DNA of 64,000 bases from Paractinoplanes tereljensis. Lineage in GTDB: Bacteria; Actinomycetota; Actinomycetes; Mycobacteriales; Micromonosporaceae. Every line of letters starts with the position of its first letter. The first letter of the stretch is position 1. Position numbers and translations under genes: made by a program. Positions 44,107 through 53,628 of this stretch are shown here, piece by piece. A model generated the notes under the pieces. That model made no database searches and was not told the origin of the DNA. It saw nothing but the letters and a program-made list of their open reading frames with translations. The stretch is taken from the NCBI RefSeq assembly GCF_016862435.1, contig NZ_BOMY01000012.1:1-64000 (forward strand), given 5' to 3'.

Positions 44107-45585
44107 TCAGCCCAGGTCGTCGATGATCTCCTGGGCGGCCCGCTGGCCGGTCTCGACCGCGCCGTTCAGGTAGCCCTGGTACTCCAGGGACGTGTGCTCG
44201 CCGGCGAAGTGGCAGCCGTTCACGGCCTGCTCCTCGACCCCGGTGATGGTGGTGTACTGGCCCGGGGCGTAGTAGGAGTACGAGCCCTTGGTCCACGGGT
44301 ACGCGGTCCAGTACTGCAGGGTCGACCGCCCGTTCCAGGCCGCGGTCAGGCCCGGGATGGTCGGCTCGGCCTGGGCCAGGAAGGACTTGGCGGTCAACCC
44401 GGCGGCGTTGGCACCGACCGCGCCGCCGGTGAAGTTGACCAGAACCCCGGCGGTGCCGGACTGGCCCCGGGTGACCTCCCAGGTGTTCTGGAAACCGAGG
44501 TCGGTGAAGACCTCGCCGGTGAGGCCCTGCTGGTTCCAGACCCGCTTGGTGAACTGCAGGTGGAGCTTGCTGTTGGTGCCCATCCGGGAGGTGTTGATGG
44601 CGGCGAGCTTGCGGGCCGGGAAGCCGGCCTTGGTGAGGTCGACCTCGCGTAGCAGGCTGAACGGCAGCGCGAGCACGACCCGATCCGCGGTGATCTTGGT
44701 GGAGCTTCCGACGGTGAGGGACCAACGGCCGCTGCTGGTACGGGCCAGGGCGCGCAGCGCCGTACCCGTGGTGATCTGCCCGGACAGCTTCGCCGCCAGC
44801 TTGCTGACGATGAGGTCGTTGCCACCGGTCACGTGGAACGTCTCGTCGGACGGCCCGAACAGGCTGACGTCCTCGGACTCCTGGTACCCGAACAGGTAGA
44901 CCAGGTTGAGCGCGGACTGTTCGCTGCTGTCCGCCCCGTACTCGATGGTGTAAGCGGTGGACAGCAGCTGGCCGGCCTTGGACTTGAGGCCGCCCGGCAC
45001 CCGGGAGTTGATCCAGTCGTCGATCGACATCGCGTCGAGCACCCGGCCCGCGCGAGTGGAGCTGTAGTACGTGGTGGGGAAGCCGGCGGCCTCCGCGTCG
45101 ACGGCCGCGCGGGCCGCGACGATCTGGAGGTCGCACTGCGCGTCGGCGTACGACCAGGGTGCGCCGTCGAAGTGGTACAGCGGCTCGGTCCCGGCCGGCT
45201 CCGACTCGATCAGGTTCGTAGTCCGCAGGCCGAGCTCGTCGATGAGCCCGAGGATCGCCTCGTGCCCGGTGTCGATGAGTTCCCCGCCGTGCTCGACGAT
45301 CTGGCCGCCGAAGCTGGTCCGGTCGGTGTAGCAGCGGCCACCCACCCGGTCCGCCGCCTCCACGATGGTGGCCCGGTACCCGGCCTTGCGAAGTTGGTAA
45401 GCGGCGGTCAGGCCGGCCAGCCCGGCACCGATCACGACGATGTCGGTGCCGGTGGCGTCGGTGGCGGCCCGGGCCGGCGCGGCGACCGACAGGCCGGCCG
45501 CGCTCAGGCCCACGGCGGCGGACGTCCGCAGGAGGTTTCGCCGGGACATGCGGTGCAGGGAACGAAGCATGGGGGTGCGAGACAT
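44107..45585 (-). CDS. Tat-exported flavin amine oxidase
   Basis: This 492-residue FAD enzyme has a twin-arginine signal (MSRRNLLRTSAAVGLSAAGLSVAAPARA). The dinucleotide fold follows at once: DIVVIGAGLAGLTAAYQLRKAGYRATIVEAADRVGGRCYT. Amine-oxidase landmarks are EHGGELIDTGHEAILGL, FHVTGGNDLIVSKLA and the C-terminal FAD site GCHFAGEHTSLEYQGYLNGAVETGQRAAQ. It should oxidise amines or L-amino acids outside the cell, releasing H2O2 and ammonia. The ATG at 45585 follows GAGG. Its stop is 7 bp from the convergent pectinesterase gene, with no terminator between. The substrate cannot be told from the sequence. Confidence 0.88.
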   Translation of the reverse strand: MSRTPMLRSLHRMSRRNLLRTSAAVGLSAAGLSVAAPARAATDATGTDIVVIGAGLAGLTAAYQLRKAGYRATIVEAADRVGGRCYTDRTSFGGQIVEHGGELIDTGHEAILGLIDELGLRTTNLIESEPAGTEPLYHFDGAPWSYADAQCDLQIVAARAAVDAEAAGFPTTYYSSTRAGRVLDAMSIDDWINSRVPGGLKSKAGQLLSTAYTIEYGADSSEQSALNLVYLFGYQESEDVSLFGPSDETFHVTGGNDLIVSKLAAKLSGQITTGTALRALARTSSGRWSLTVGSSTKITADRVVLALPFSLLREVDLTKAGFPARKLAAINTSRMGTNSKLHLQFTKRVWNQQGLTGEVFTDLGFQNTWEVTRGQSGTAGVLVNFTGGAVGANAAGLTAKSFLAQAEPTIPGLTAAWNGRSTLQYWTAYPWTKGSYSYYAPGQYTTITGVEEQAVNGCHFAGEHTSLEYQGYLNGAVETGQRAAQEIIDDLG

Positions 45586-45688
45586 CGCTAATCCTCGTGT
45601 TAAATGCCGAAAAAAGGGCAGGGGGGATCTCCGCCGCACCGGGAGGTCGGTGCGGCGGTGTGTGCACGTGCTCACATACAGGCGGGCA

Positions 45689-47200
45689 CTACGGCCGCAG
45701 TTCGACCGGTCCCGCCGTGCTGTAGACCCGGTTACGGCCGGCCGACTTGGCCCGGCGCAGAGCCAGTTCGGCGTGTTCGAGCAGTTCGGTGGAGGTGGCG
45801 CCGTCGTGGTGCAGGCCGGCGACGCCGATCGACACCGTGACCCGGACGTCCTCCTGGTCGCCGATGGCGAACTTCTCCATCTCGACCACCTCCCGGACGC
45901 GGGCCGCGGCCTGCATCAGGTGGGCGTTGTTGTAGCCGGGCAGGACGGCGGCGAACATGTTGTCGCCCACCCGCCCCAGGACCGCGGCGTTCCCGCACAG
46001 CCGCACCAGCCGGTGGGCCAGGTCGACAAGCACCTCGTGCCCGCCGGGCTGCCCGTGGATCTGCTCGATCAGCTTGAACTGGTCGACATCGAGCAGGATG
46101 AAACCCACGTTGTGCCGCTGTTGCTGCCCGCGTTCGACCTCCAGGTCGAGATGCGACAGCAGTACGCCGCGGGCCTTGAGACCGGTCAGGTCGTCGACGA
46201 TCGCGAGCCGTTGCTGGATCCCGAGCACCATCCACATCCTGGTGATCACCAGGGCGAACAGGCTGACCCCGCAGAGCAGCACGATCGGCGCGCCCGCGTG
46301 CTGTGCGCTGACGTACCGCGCGTAGAGCACCACGAGCGGGAGCAGGGCGGCGAGCGACAGCATGAGCACCCGGCCGGCCGTCACGTTGGGCAGCGCGACC
46401 TTGGCCCGCTGGTCCATCGTCCGCATGCTCGGGTGCAGCGCGGCCGCGCCGAGCAGGACGTACTCGGTGAGCCACAGGATGTCCGGCAGTCCGCCGTCAC
46501 GATAGGTGTCGTTGGCGGTCTGCAGGCCGTACAGCAGGTCGGCGGCCAGCATGGCCAGCAGGCTGGCCATCAGCAGGCGGAACGCCGTCGAGCGGGAACC
46601 GGCCCCGACGGCCAGCCGGATGGCGGTGGCCAGCACGATCAGGTCCATCACCGGATAGGCGATGGAGACCAGCGTGCTGGCCAGGGATTCGGACCCGTCG
46701 ACGTCGGTGGCGAGCGGGCCGATCAGGTAGACCCACCAGAGCATGCCGAGACCGAGCGCCAGGATCGCCGCGTCGAGCAGGGTGGCGGTGTCCCAGGACG
46801 GGGTCCGCCGGCGCACCAGCAGGACCAGCGCCGCCCCGACGAGTGGGTATTGCAGCAGGTAGAACAGGTCGGCCGGCGCCGGGAAGGCGTCGCTGTTGTA
46901 GATCGCGTGAGAGACCCAGTAGGCGATGTCGCCCATGGTGTAGAAGAACTGTCCGGCGGCGAGCAGCAGCCACGGCAGCCGGCGCGGCCGGCGCACCCGC
47001 TGCGCACCGGCGATGACCGCCCAGGTGGTGGCGGCACTGATTCCCGTGTAGTAGAAGTTCTGCCCGTCTCCGCCGAGCCCGATGTAGGGCAGCAGCAGGA
47101 AGCCGGCGATCGCCAGGAACCCGAGCACCCCGAACCAGGCGGCCGCGGAGGCCGAGGGGGCCGAACGGTTGAAAGAACCTACCGGATAGGTGGAATGCAC
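45689..47200 (-). CDS. Membrane protein with degenerate GGDEF domain
   Basis: This 503-residue protein has about nine to ten membrane helices in its first 310 residues (AWFGVLGFLAIAGFLLLPYIGL, LLDAAILALGLGMLWWVYLIG, MLSLAALLPLVVLYARYV and so on). A GGDEF-fold domain follows: DDLTGLKARGVLLSHLDLEVE, FILLDVDQFKLIEQIHGQPGGHEVLVDLAHRL and the C-terminal VTVSIGVAG...ALRRAKSAGRNRV. The signature itself reads RVGDNMFA instead of RxGGDEF(A), so the catalytic Gly-Glu residues are lost and diguanylate cyclase activity is unlikely. It may bind GTP or c-di-GMP as a sensor. The start is uncertain: GTG 47200 or TTG 47218, with no ribosome-binding site. Confidence 0.8.
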   Translation of the reverse strand: MHSTYPVGSFNRSAPSASAAAWFGVLGFLAIAGFLLLPYIGLGGDGQNFYYTGISAATTWAVIAGAQRVRRPRRLPWLLLAAGQFFYTMGDIAYWVSHAIYNSDAFPAPADLFYLLQYPLVGAALVLLVRRRTPSWDTATLLDAAILALGLGMLWWVYLIGPLATDVDGSESLASTLVSIAYPVMDLIVLATAIRLAVGAGSRSTAFRLLMASLLAMLAADLLYGLQTANDTYRDGGLPDILWLTEYVLLGAAALHPSMRTMDQRAKVALPNVTAGRVLMLSLAALLPLVVLYARYVSAQHAGAPIVLLCGVSLFALVITRMWMVLGIQQRLAIVDDLTGLKARGVLLSHLDLEVERGQQQRHNVGFILLDVDQFKLIEQIHGQPGGHEVLVDLAHRLVRLCGNAAVLGRVGDNMFAAVLPGYNNAHLMQAAARVREVVEMEKFAIGDQEDVRVTVSIGVAGLHHDGATSTELLEHAELALRRAKSAGRNRVYSTAGPVELRP

Positions 47201-47226
47201 GGGATCACTTTGGACCAAAACGGACA

Positions 47227-47244
47227 GTACGGGGTCAACCGTAC
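47227..47244 (-). promoter_or_regulatory. GTACGG-N6-CCGTAC inverted repeat with -35-like core
   Basis: Perfect 6-bp arms flank a 6-bp centre that reads TTGACC on the minus strand. A weak -10 (GTCCAA) lies 17 bp further. This would place transcription initiation next to the GTG at 47200 and give a leaderless message under control of a dimeric regulator. Confidence 0.35.
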
Positions 47245-47338
47245 GTTCAAGTTGATCTGTCCCGACGGACTCAAGAAATAGATAAAAGACTATTTAAGGT
47301 TTGGCCACTTTCCGCTATGATCCCAACACTTAGCGTTC

Positions 47339-48058
47339 TTAAAAGTTTGTAGCTACGTAGACGGTGTTGGCCGAGGTGCCCCCGGTCAGCGGGTTGGCGA
47401 ACGTCACCACATGCGCGGTCGCCGCAGCGAAACACTCCCGCAGGACGGCCAGGAAGCCCTCGTCGGGTGCGTCGTCCGACCACAGCCCGAACACTCCGCC
47501 CGGCTTCAGCCGGCGGGCGAGCCGACCCAGGCCGGTGGCGGTGTAGAGGTCGGCGTGCGTGGAGTCCAGGACGTTCACCGGCGAGTGGTCGATGTCGACC
47601 AGGATCGCGTCGAAGCGGCGTTCCGGGTCGGCCGGATCGAAACCCGTACCGTCCCGCAGCAGCGCGAAGAAGTCGCCCTCCAGCAGCGTGGTGCGCGGGT
47701 CGGTGGTGAGATCGCGGGCGTGCGGGAGCAGTTCCCGGCGATGCCAGTCGATCACCGGCGCCAGCGCCTCGACCACGACCAGGGCTCGAACCCGGTCGTC
47801 GGCCAGGGCGGCGCGGGCGGTGTAGCCGAGGCCGAGACCGCCCACCACGACGTCCAGCGGAGCGTCGTCCGGCAGGGCGGCCAGGCCGAGCCGGGACAGT
47901 TCCTCCTCGGCGACCGTGAACAGGCTGGACATGAGGTACTCGTCACCGAGCTTTACCTCGTACACCTCAATCTTGGTGGTGGGCTCGAGGCGCCGGCGCA
48001 GGCTGATCTCGCCGATCCGGGTCGGCGCCCAGGCCAGTTCGGCCAGTCGCGGGTGCAT
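47339..48058 (-). CDS. Spermidine synthase-like methyltransferase-fold protein
   Basis: This 239-residue protein has a spermidine-synthase/Rossmann fold: VVVGGLGLGYTARAALADDRVRALVVVEALAPVIDWHRREL (motif I and the acidic residue that binds the ribose), then RRFDAILVDIDHSP and LARRLKPGGVFGLWSDDAPDEGFLAVLRECF. It lacks a clear polyamine-synthase gatekeeper, and no decarboxylase partner is nearby, so the substrate is open. GAAGGG precedes the ATG at 48058. The 3' end is followed by an AT-rich spacer of 138 bp. Confidence 0.78.
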   Translation of the reverse strand: MHPRLAELAWAPTRIGEISLRRRLEPTTKIEVYEVKLGDEYLMSSLFTVAEEELSRLGLAALPDDAPLDVVVGGLGLGYTARAALADDRVRALVVVEALAPVIDWHRRELLPHARDLTTDPRTTLLEGDFFALLRDGTGFDPADPERRFDAILVDIDHSPVNVLDSTHADLYTATGLGRLARRLKPGGVFGLWSDDAPDEGFLAVLRECFAAATAHVVTFANPLTGGTSANTVYVATNF

Positions 48059-48271
48059 GAGGTGCCCTTCCGGCGCGTTGCAGCAAACAAGTCCGGCGCG
48101 TTGCGGTAACGCGACAAAGGCGACCATAGACCTTCGGCCCGGGTTGCAACCCTCACCTACCCGGTAGGATCGGAAGCGTTCACCTCTCTTAGCCGGCTCC
48201 TCGTGGAAGCTCGGCCACCGGCGCGACGACATTTTGTTACTTGGCGTCCGTCCGACACCCCAGGAGTACGA

Positions 48272-48571
48272 ATGACCTACCTGTCAGCCACGACGACCTT
48301 GCGTGAGCCCGTCAAGACCCTTCGTGAAAAAGGGGCGGACAGCTTCCACGCCGCGCTCGCCGCGGTTCTGGCCAACGGTCTCGACGCCGCGCTCGAAGCC
48401 GGCGACCACGCGAAAGCGATCACCTTCATCAACCGCGGCTTCGCCGAGGGCAGCCCGCAGATCGGCTGCGACCTGCTGTGCCGGGCCATCGCGGTCGTCG
48501 GCGCGGCCCGCACCTGGACCGTTCAGCTGGCGCCGGTGACCCAGGTGCCGCGCCAGTCCACGGGCTCCTAG
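48272..48571 (+). CDS. Small hypothetical helical protein
   Basis: This 99-residue protein has no domain I recognise. It looks mainly helical: TLREPVKTLREKGADSFHAALAAVLANGLDAALEAGDHAKAITFINRGFAEG, then IGCDLLCRAIAVVGAARTWTVQLAPV. The alternating Ala/Leu pattern resembles a single helical hairpin repeat. GGAG lies 6-7 bases before the ATG at 48272. It diverges from the spermidine-synthase-like gene and shares a CTAG stop overlap with the convergent leucine-rich-repeat-variant gene. Confidence 0.6.
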   Translation: MTYLSATTTLREPVKTLREKGADSFHAALAAVLANGLDAALEAGDHAKAITFINRGFAEGSPQIGCDLLCRAIAVVGAARTWTVQLAPVTQVPRQSTGS

Positions 48572-49404
48572 CCGGCGGACTTGCCCGGGAAACGCTTCCC
48601 GAGCGCACGACGGTGAGCGGCACGTGGGGCCGCGGGCTGCGACTCCACGTGCTTGCGGGCATCCTCCGCCACCATCTCGTCGGCGTCGTTCTCCAGCGCC
48701 TGCCGGATGTGTGGCGGAGTGACCGCCGAGGTAGCCATCGCGCGCCGGACGTCCACCGACCGGTCGTCCAGCATGGCTCGCAGGTCGGCCTCGTCCAGCA
48801 GCAGCGCCCGCACCAGCGTGGCCCGAACCTCGGGCGAGGAATCCCGGGCCAGGGTGCTGCGCTGCTCGGCGGTGGTCCGGCCGTTGATGGCGAGACCCTT
48901 ACGCACCCGAACCGTGCGGTCGCGCAGCAGAACCGCGATGACCTGCGGGTCGCGGGTGTGACTGGCGAGCCGTTCCCGCACCTCGGGTGAGGGGTCGCCG
49001 ACCAGGACCGCGGCCAGTTCGGGCTCGAGTTCCGGCATCTCCGCGAGCAGGCCGCGGAGTTCCTTGTCCTGCGCCTTGTGCATCACGAATCGGATGCGGG
49101 CGTCGACCGACGGATTGCTCGCGACCGCCCAGCGCACCCACCGGTCCGAGTCGCCGAGCAGGCGCAGCAGGTTTCCCTGCGAGGTCGCGGGGTTCTTGGC
49201 CACCGTTTCCCGGACCGTACGGTCGCGGTCTCGCGCGAGGGGTCGCAGTGCCTCCGCCGGAGCATCGGGGTTTGCCGCCACCGCCGCGCGAACCCGGGCC
49301 GACGGGTCGGAGGCCAGCGCGTGCAGCTCCGCCCGGGCGGTGGTGCGGTCCTGCGCAACGGAGACCCGCGCATCGATATCACCGGTGACGCGCTGATCTG
49401 CCAT
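48568..49404 (-). CDS. Leucine-rich-repeat-variant (LRV/HEAT-like) protein
   Basis: This 278-residue soluble protein is built of about nine helical repeats of about 24 residues, such as DPSARVRAAVAANPDAPAEALRPLARD, DRTVRETVAKNPATSQGNLLRLLGD and SDRWVRWAVASNPSVDARIRFVM. This is the LRV pattern (VRxxVAxNPxTPxxxLxxLAxD), an all-helical solenoid used for binding partners. The last 30 residues are basic. The ATG at 49404 has no ribosome-binding site, but AGAAT ten bases upstream could be a -10 of a leaderless message. Its stop overlaps that of the small helical gene in CTAG. Confidence 0.8.
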   Translation of the reverse strand: MADQRVTGDIDARVSVAQDRTTARAELHALASDPSARVRAAVAANPDAPAEALRPLARDRDRTVRETVAKNPATSQGNLLRLLGDSDRWVRWAVASNPSVDARIRFVMHKAQDKELRGLLAEMPELEPELAAVLVGDPSPEVRERLASHTRDPQVIAVLLRDRTVRVRKGLAINGRTTAEQRSTLARDSSPEVRATLVRALLLDEADLRAMLDDRSVDVRRAMATSAVTPPHIRQALENDADEMVAEDARKHVESQPAAPRAAHRRALGKRFPGKSAG

Positions 49405-49488
49405 GGGGCAAATTCTCGCACGGCCCGGCCGAGGCCTGCACAATGGGCAAAAGGCCCTAATTTGTCCAGATTTCCAGAAGGAAACCAC

Positions 49489-50847
49489 ATGCGCAGTCTC
49501 GTCCGGGCGACAGCCGTCGTGACCACGTTGATCCTCGGTGTCGGCGGCCTCGCCGCACCGGCAACGGCCGCCCCGAACGCCGGCGGCAAGCTCTCTCCCG
49601 AGTTGCAACGCCTGCTCGACCAGGTTGGCCGGCAGGTTCCGCTGCGCACCCTGGCCGCCGACGGAACACTGGCCGGGCTGGAACGGGCCACTCCGCCGGC
49701 CGAACCCGCGCCCTTCGACATCACCGCCGAGGACAACCCGCCGCCCACCGGCGGACCCGGCGGCGGACCCGGCGGCCTGGGCACGTCCGGCAAGACGTTC
49801 GACATGAATCTGTTCGAGCGCAACCTACGGGCCACGCTGGACGGCAAGACCGCCGGATACGCGTACGCGATCGGCAAGAGCGGCAAGCTCGACCGGCAGG
49901 CCGGCGTCGGTTTCGCCCGGGTCGCGCCGGACAATCCGGTCACCCCGCAGTCGGCCACCAAGGTGATGACCGTGGCGAGCATCAGCAAGCCGGTGACCGC
50001 CGCGGCCACGCTGCGCCTGCTGGAGCAGAAGAACATCTCGGTGGACAGCCCGATCGGGCCGTGGTTGCCGGAGGCCTGGAAGCGCGGCACCGGGGTGGAC
50101 AGCATCACCTTCCGTGACCTGATGACCCACCGCAGCGGGCTGCTGCAGAACTACCAGACCGCCACCGGCACCACGGCGGGCACGTCCACCGGCTCGTGGG
50201 ACAACATCCGGATCGCGGTCGGCCAGAATCTGGGTTCGAAGAGCTACAAGTACGCGAACATGAACTTCAGCATTTTCCGGATCATGGTGCCGAAGATCGC
50301 CTACGGCATCGACCTGAGCAAGCTGTACGACGCCCCGCCGGCCAACGTCACCCCGGCGCAGATCGACTACCTGACCGGGATCGCCTTCCTCGGTTACCTC
50401 AAGCCGGTCCTGGCGCTGTCCAACACCCCGGTGAGCTGCAGCAATGCCGACCCCAACCCGACCAAGCTGTACGCCTACCCGACCAACGGCCAGGCCGGCT
50501 GGGGTCCGGCCGACTACGTCGGAAGCTGCGGCGGTTACGGGTACAACCTGTCGGCCAGCGGCATCGCGTCGTTCATCTCGCACGTCCGCTACACCACCAC
50601 GCTGGTATCGGCGTCCGCGCGATCGCTGATGGTCGACGGACAGCTCGGCCTCAAGGCCTACAACGGCAAGTACGGCACGTACCACGGGCACGGCGCGGTG
50701 TGGGCGCAGTCCGGTGGCCGCGGCATGCGCGGATGCGTCATGTCGTTCAGCATCGAGGTCGACGTGGCACTACTGGTCAACAGCCGCGGCGATTACCCGA
50801 GCGGGTGCGCGGTCGTCGTCAACGCGTTCGACAACGCGTGGCACTGA
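49489..50847 (+). CDS. Secreted beta-lactamase-fold serine hydrolase
   Basis: This 452-residue exported protein has a signal peptide (VVTTLILGVGGLAAPATA-A) and a Pro/Gly-rich linker (PPPTGGPGGGPGGLG, about 85-100). A class-C beta-lactamase/DD-peptidase fold follows: SxxK as ASISKPVTAAATLRLLEQ, ITFRDLMTHRSGL and the YxN motif as YKYANMNFSIF. The third motif is unclear; GTYHGHGAVW may stand in for HxG. Two Cys pairs (CSNADP, GSCGG; GCVMS, SGCAV) could form disulfides. Such proteins act as esterases, amidases or peptidases. AAGGA precedes the ATG at 49489. Confidence 0.82.
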   Translation: MRSLVRATAVVTTLILGVGGLAAPATAAPNAGGKLSPELQRLLDQVGRQVPLRTLAADGTLAGLERATPPAEPAPFDITAEDNPPPTGGPGGGPGGLGTSGKTFDMNLFERNLRATLDGKTAGYAYAIGKSGKLDRQAGVGFARVAPDNPVTPQSATKVMTVASISKPVTAAATLRLLEQKNISVDSPIGPWLPEAWKRGTGVDSITFRDLMTHRSGLLQNYQTATGTTAGTSTGSWDNIRIAVGQNLGSKSYKYANMNFSIFRIMVPKIAYGIDLSKLYDAPPANVTPAQIDYLTGIAFLGYLKPVLALSNTPVSCSNADPNPTKLYAYPTNGQAGWGPADYVGSCGGYGYNLSASGIASFISHVRYTTTLVSASARSLMVDGQLGLKAYNGKYGTYHGHGAVWAQSGGRGMRGCVMSFSIEVDVALLVNSRGDYPSGCAVVVNAFDNAWH

Positions 50848-50859
50848 GGTGATCTCGCG

Positions 50860-50895
50860 GGTTCTCGCATTGCCCGGGAAGGCGATGCGAGAACC
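50860..50895. terminator. Bidirectional hairpin between convergent genes
   Basis: An 11-bp perfect stem (GGTTCTCGCAT with its complement) encloses a 14-base loop that can pair further through GCC/GGC. It lies 13 bp after the serine-hydrolase stop and just after the stop of the small convergent gene. Confidence 0.65.
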
Positions 50896-50907
50896 TGCCG
50901 GTCCGGC

Positions 50908-51222
50908 CTAACGGCGGCGTTCGTGACCGCGCCGGGGGGAGGCACCGTGCCCGGGGGCGGAGGAGGCACCCTGCCCGGGGGCGGCGAGGAAGATGGTGGC
51001 CGCGGGGCGGCCCGACGTCTCCGGCTCGACGACCGGCGCGCCGGCCTCTGCCTCGGCCTCACCGTTCTCCGGTTCGTGTTCGCGCTGGTGCAACCCGTCC
51101 GCCTTGTCCCGCATCTGCTGCAGGGTGACCTGGCCACGCTCACCGCTCAGGTCGACCTCGATGCGACAGAACCGGTCACACGGGTATTCGACGACGAACA
51201 TCACCTGGGCGCCGCCGGTCAT
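50908..51222 (-). CDS. Small hypothetical protein
   Basis: This 104-residue protein has a plausible folded start (MTGGAQVMFVVEYPCDRFCRIEVDLSGERGQVTLQQMRDKADGLHQREHEP), with two Cys residues and a short amphipathic helix. A disordered acidic and then Gly/Ala/Pro-rich tail follows. I recognise no family. GGGGA lies 6 bases upstream of the ATG at 51222. The opposite strand is also open here, so the call depends on that ribosome-binding site and the sensible N-terminus. Confidence 0.45.
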   Translation of the reverse strand: MTGGAQVMFVVEYPCDRFCRIEVDLSGERGQVTLQQMRDKADGLHQREHEPENGEAEAEAGAPVVEPETSGRPAATIFLAAPGQGASSAPGHGASPRRGHERRR

Positions 51223-51345
51223 TCCACATCCCCGCCGACGCGAAGAAGACACACGTCACCACATCCGAAAAGGTTCTGCATGTCCCGATCGTAGCCTCGG
51301 GCGGCAGCACCCACGCCGAACCCCCGGCCAAACCCTCATCGCCTC

Positions 51346-51358
51346 CCGAAACTTTCGG
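51346..51358 (+). promoter_or_regulatory. Xylanase operator-like palindrome CCGAAACTTTCGG
   Basis: This is a perfect 6-1-6 inverted repeat about 93 bp upstream of the xylanase -35 box. It contains CGAAACTTTCG, an element I remember from xylanase and xylosidase promoters of Streptomyces (bound by BxlR/XlnR-type repressors). Related GAAA/TTTC palindromes lie near the second xylanase. Confidence 0.6.
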
Positions 51359-51437
51359 ATTCAGATCGAGAGTTGATCGACATTTCTTACGCTGCCATTT
51401 ACGAAAACCTCTCTGATCTGTCGGTTCTTGCGCTGAT

Positions 51438-51479
51438 CTTCCGGAAGTTGTTGACACCCCAATAGGCCCGTCCAATACT
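51438..51479 (+). promoter_or_regulatory. Promoter of the first GH11 gene
   Basis: TTGACA (51451-51456) and AATACT (51474-51479) are 17 bp apart. The palindrome CTTCCGGAAG (51438-51447) directly precedes the -35 box. The arrangement GTTGACAC...TCCAATACT recurs at the second xylanase gene. Confidence 0.65.
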
Positions 51480-51493
51480 TCCTCCATCGATGA

Positions 51494-52654
<1,161 letters not shown>

Positions 52655-52663
52655 GCTGCAAGA

Positions 52664-52696
52664 AGGATGCCCGGGTCGCGCGGACCCGGGCATCCT
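52664..52696 (+). terminator. Terminator of the first xylanase gene
   Basis: A perfect 14-bp stem (AGGATGCCCGGGTC with its complement) closes a 5-base loop, 10 bp after the stop codon. It is GC-rich and without a U-tract. Confidence 0.82.
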
Positions 52697-52815
52697 GTCC
52701 CCCGTGCGAGCTACCCCAAGGTGTCCACCGCACGGTGACGATTCCCGGCCGTCGAATCCATAACGTTCGACGTGTTCGCGGCACCCCGGCCGCGGAGATC
52801 TCCCAAGGAGTCGTC

Positions 52816-53628
52816 ATGCGACTGTTGAAGCAGCTCGTGGTCGTCGCGGTGGTCGCCCTGGCCGGCAGCCAACTGGTGCAGCTGGCCGACTGGAACACCC
52901 CGCTCACCCTGATCCTCGGTCTCGCCACGGCGGCGCTGGCCCTGCTCGCGTACGCCTGGGTGGTCCGCCGGACCGAGCACCGCGCCCCGGCCGAGGTCGC
53001 GGTGAACAACGGCGCCCTGGGCCGCGGCGTGCTCATCGGTCTCGGCATGTTCGTCGCGGTCATCGCGAACATCGCCCTTCTCGGCTACTACCGGGTCGAC
53101 GACTGGGGGTCCTTCCCCGGCGCGGTGGCGCTGTTCGGGTTCATGGCCGCGGCGGCCGTCACCGAGGAACTGATCTTCCGGGGCGTCCTGTTCCGGATCG
53201 TCGAAGAGCGGCTCGGCACCTGGTGGTCGCTGGGCCTGACGTCCACCCTGTTCGGCCTGATGCACCTGTTCAATCCGCACGCGACGCTGTGGGGTGCGGT
53301 CGCCATCGCGGTCGAGGCCGGCGCGATGCTCGGGGCCGCGTACGCCGCCACCCGCAACCTGTGGCTGCCGATCGGCCTGCACTTCGGCTGGAACTTCGCC
53401 GAGGGCGGCCTGTTCGGCACCGACGTCTCCGGCACCGACGCGCCGAACGGCCTGCTGCACGGCGTACTTTCCGGGCCGACCGCGCTCAGCGGCGGCGAGT
53501 TCGGACCGGAGGCCAGCCTCTACACGCTGCTGGCCGGCGTGATCCTGACCGTGCTGTTCATGCGACTGGCCCGCCGCCGCGGCCACCTGATCCCCCGCCG
53601 CACCAAGACCGCTACCCTCGCCCAGTGA
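52816..53628 (+). CDS. CPBP-family intramembrane metalloprotease
   Basis: This 270-residue protein has about eight membrane helices and the three Abi/CPBP (Rce1-like) motifs: TEELIFRGVLFR (EExxxR), FGLMHLF (FxxxH) and HFGWNFAEG (HxxxN). These residues bind a catalytic metal within the membrane. Family members process lipid-modified or bacteriocin-like peptides or confer immunity. AAGGAG lies 5 bases before the ATG at 52816. Its stop overlaps the kinase start (GTGA), so it forms an operon with the two-component pair and may be part of the same signalling output. Confidence 0.88.
   Translation: MRLLKQLVVVAVVALAGSQLVQLADWNTPLTLILGLATAALALLAYAWVVRRTEHRAPAEVAVNNGALGRGVLIGLGMFVAVIANIALLGYYRVDDWGSFPGAVALFGFMAAAAVTEELIFRGVLFRIVEERLGTWWSLGLTSTLFGLMHLFNPHATLWGAVAIAVEAGAMLGAAYAATRNLWLPIGLHFGWNFAEGGLFGTDVSGTDAPNGLLHGVLSGPTALSGGEFGPEASLYTLLAGVILTVLFMRLARRRGHLIPRRTKTATLAQ

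Noticed and set aside
50923..51294. A 123-codon plus-strand frame after the serine hydrolase
   Set aside because: It begins in a Gly/Pro-rich stretch without a ribosome-binding site; the opposite strand has a better start and N-terminus.
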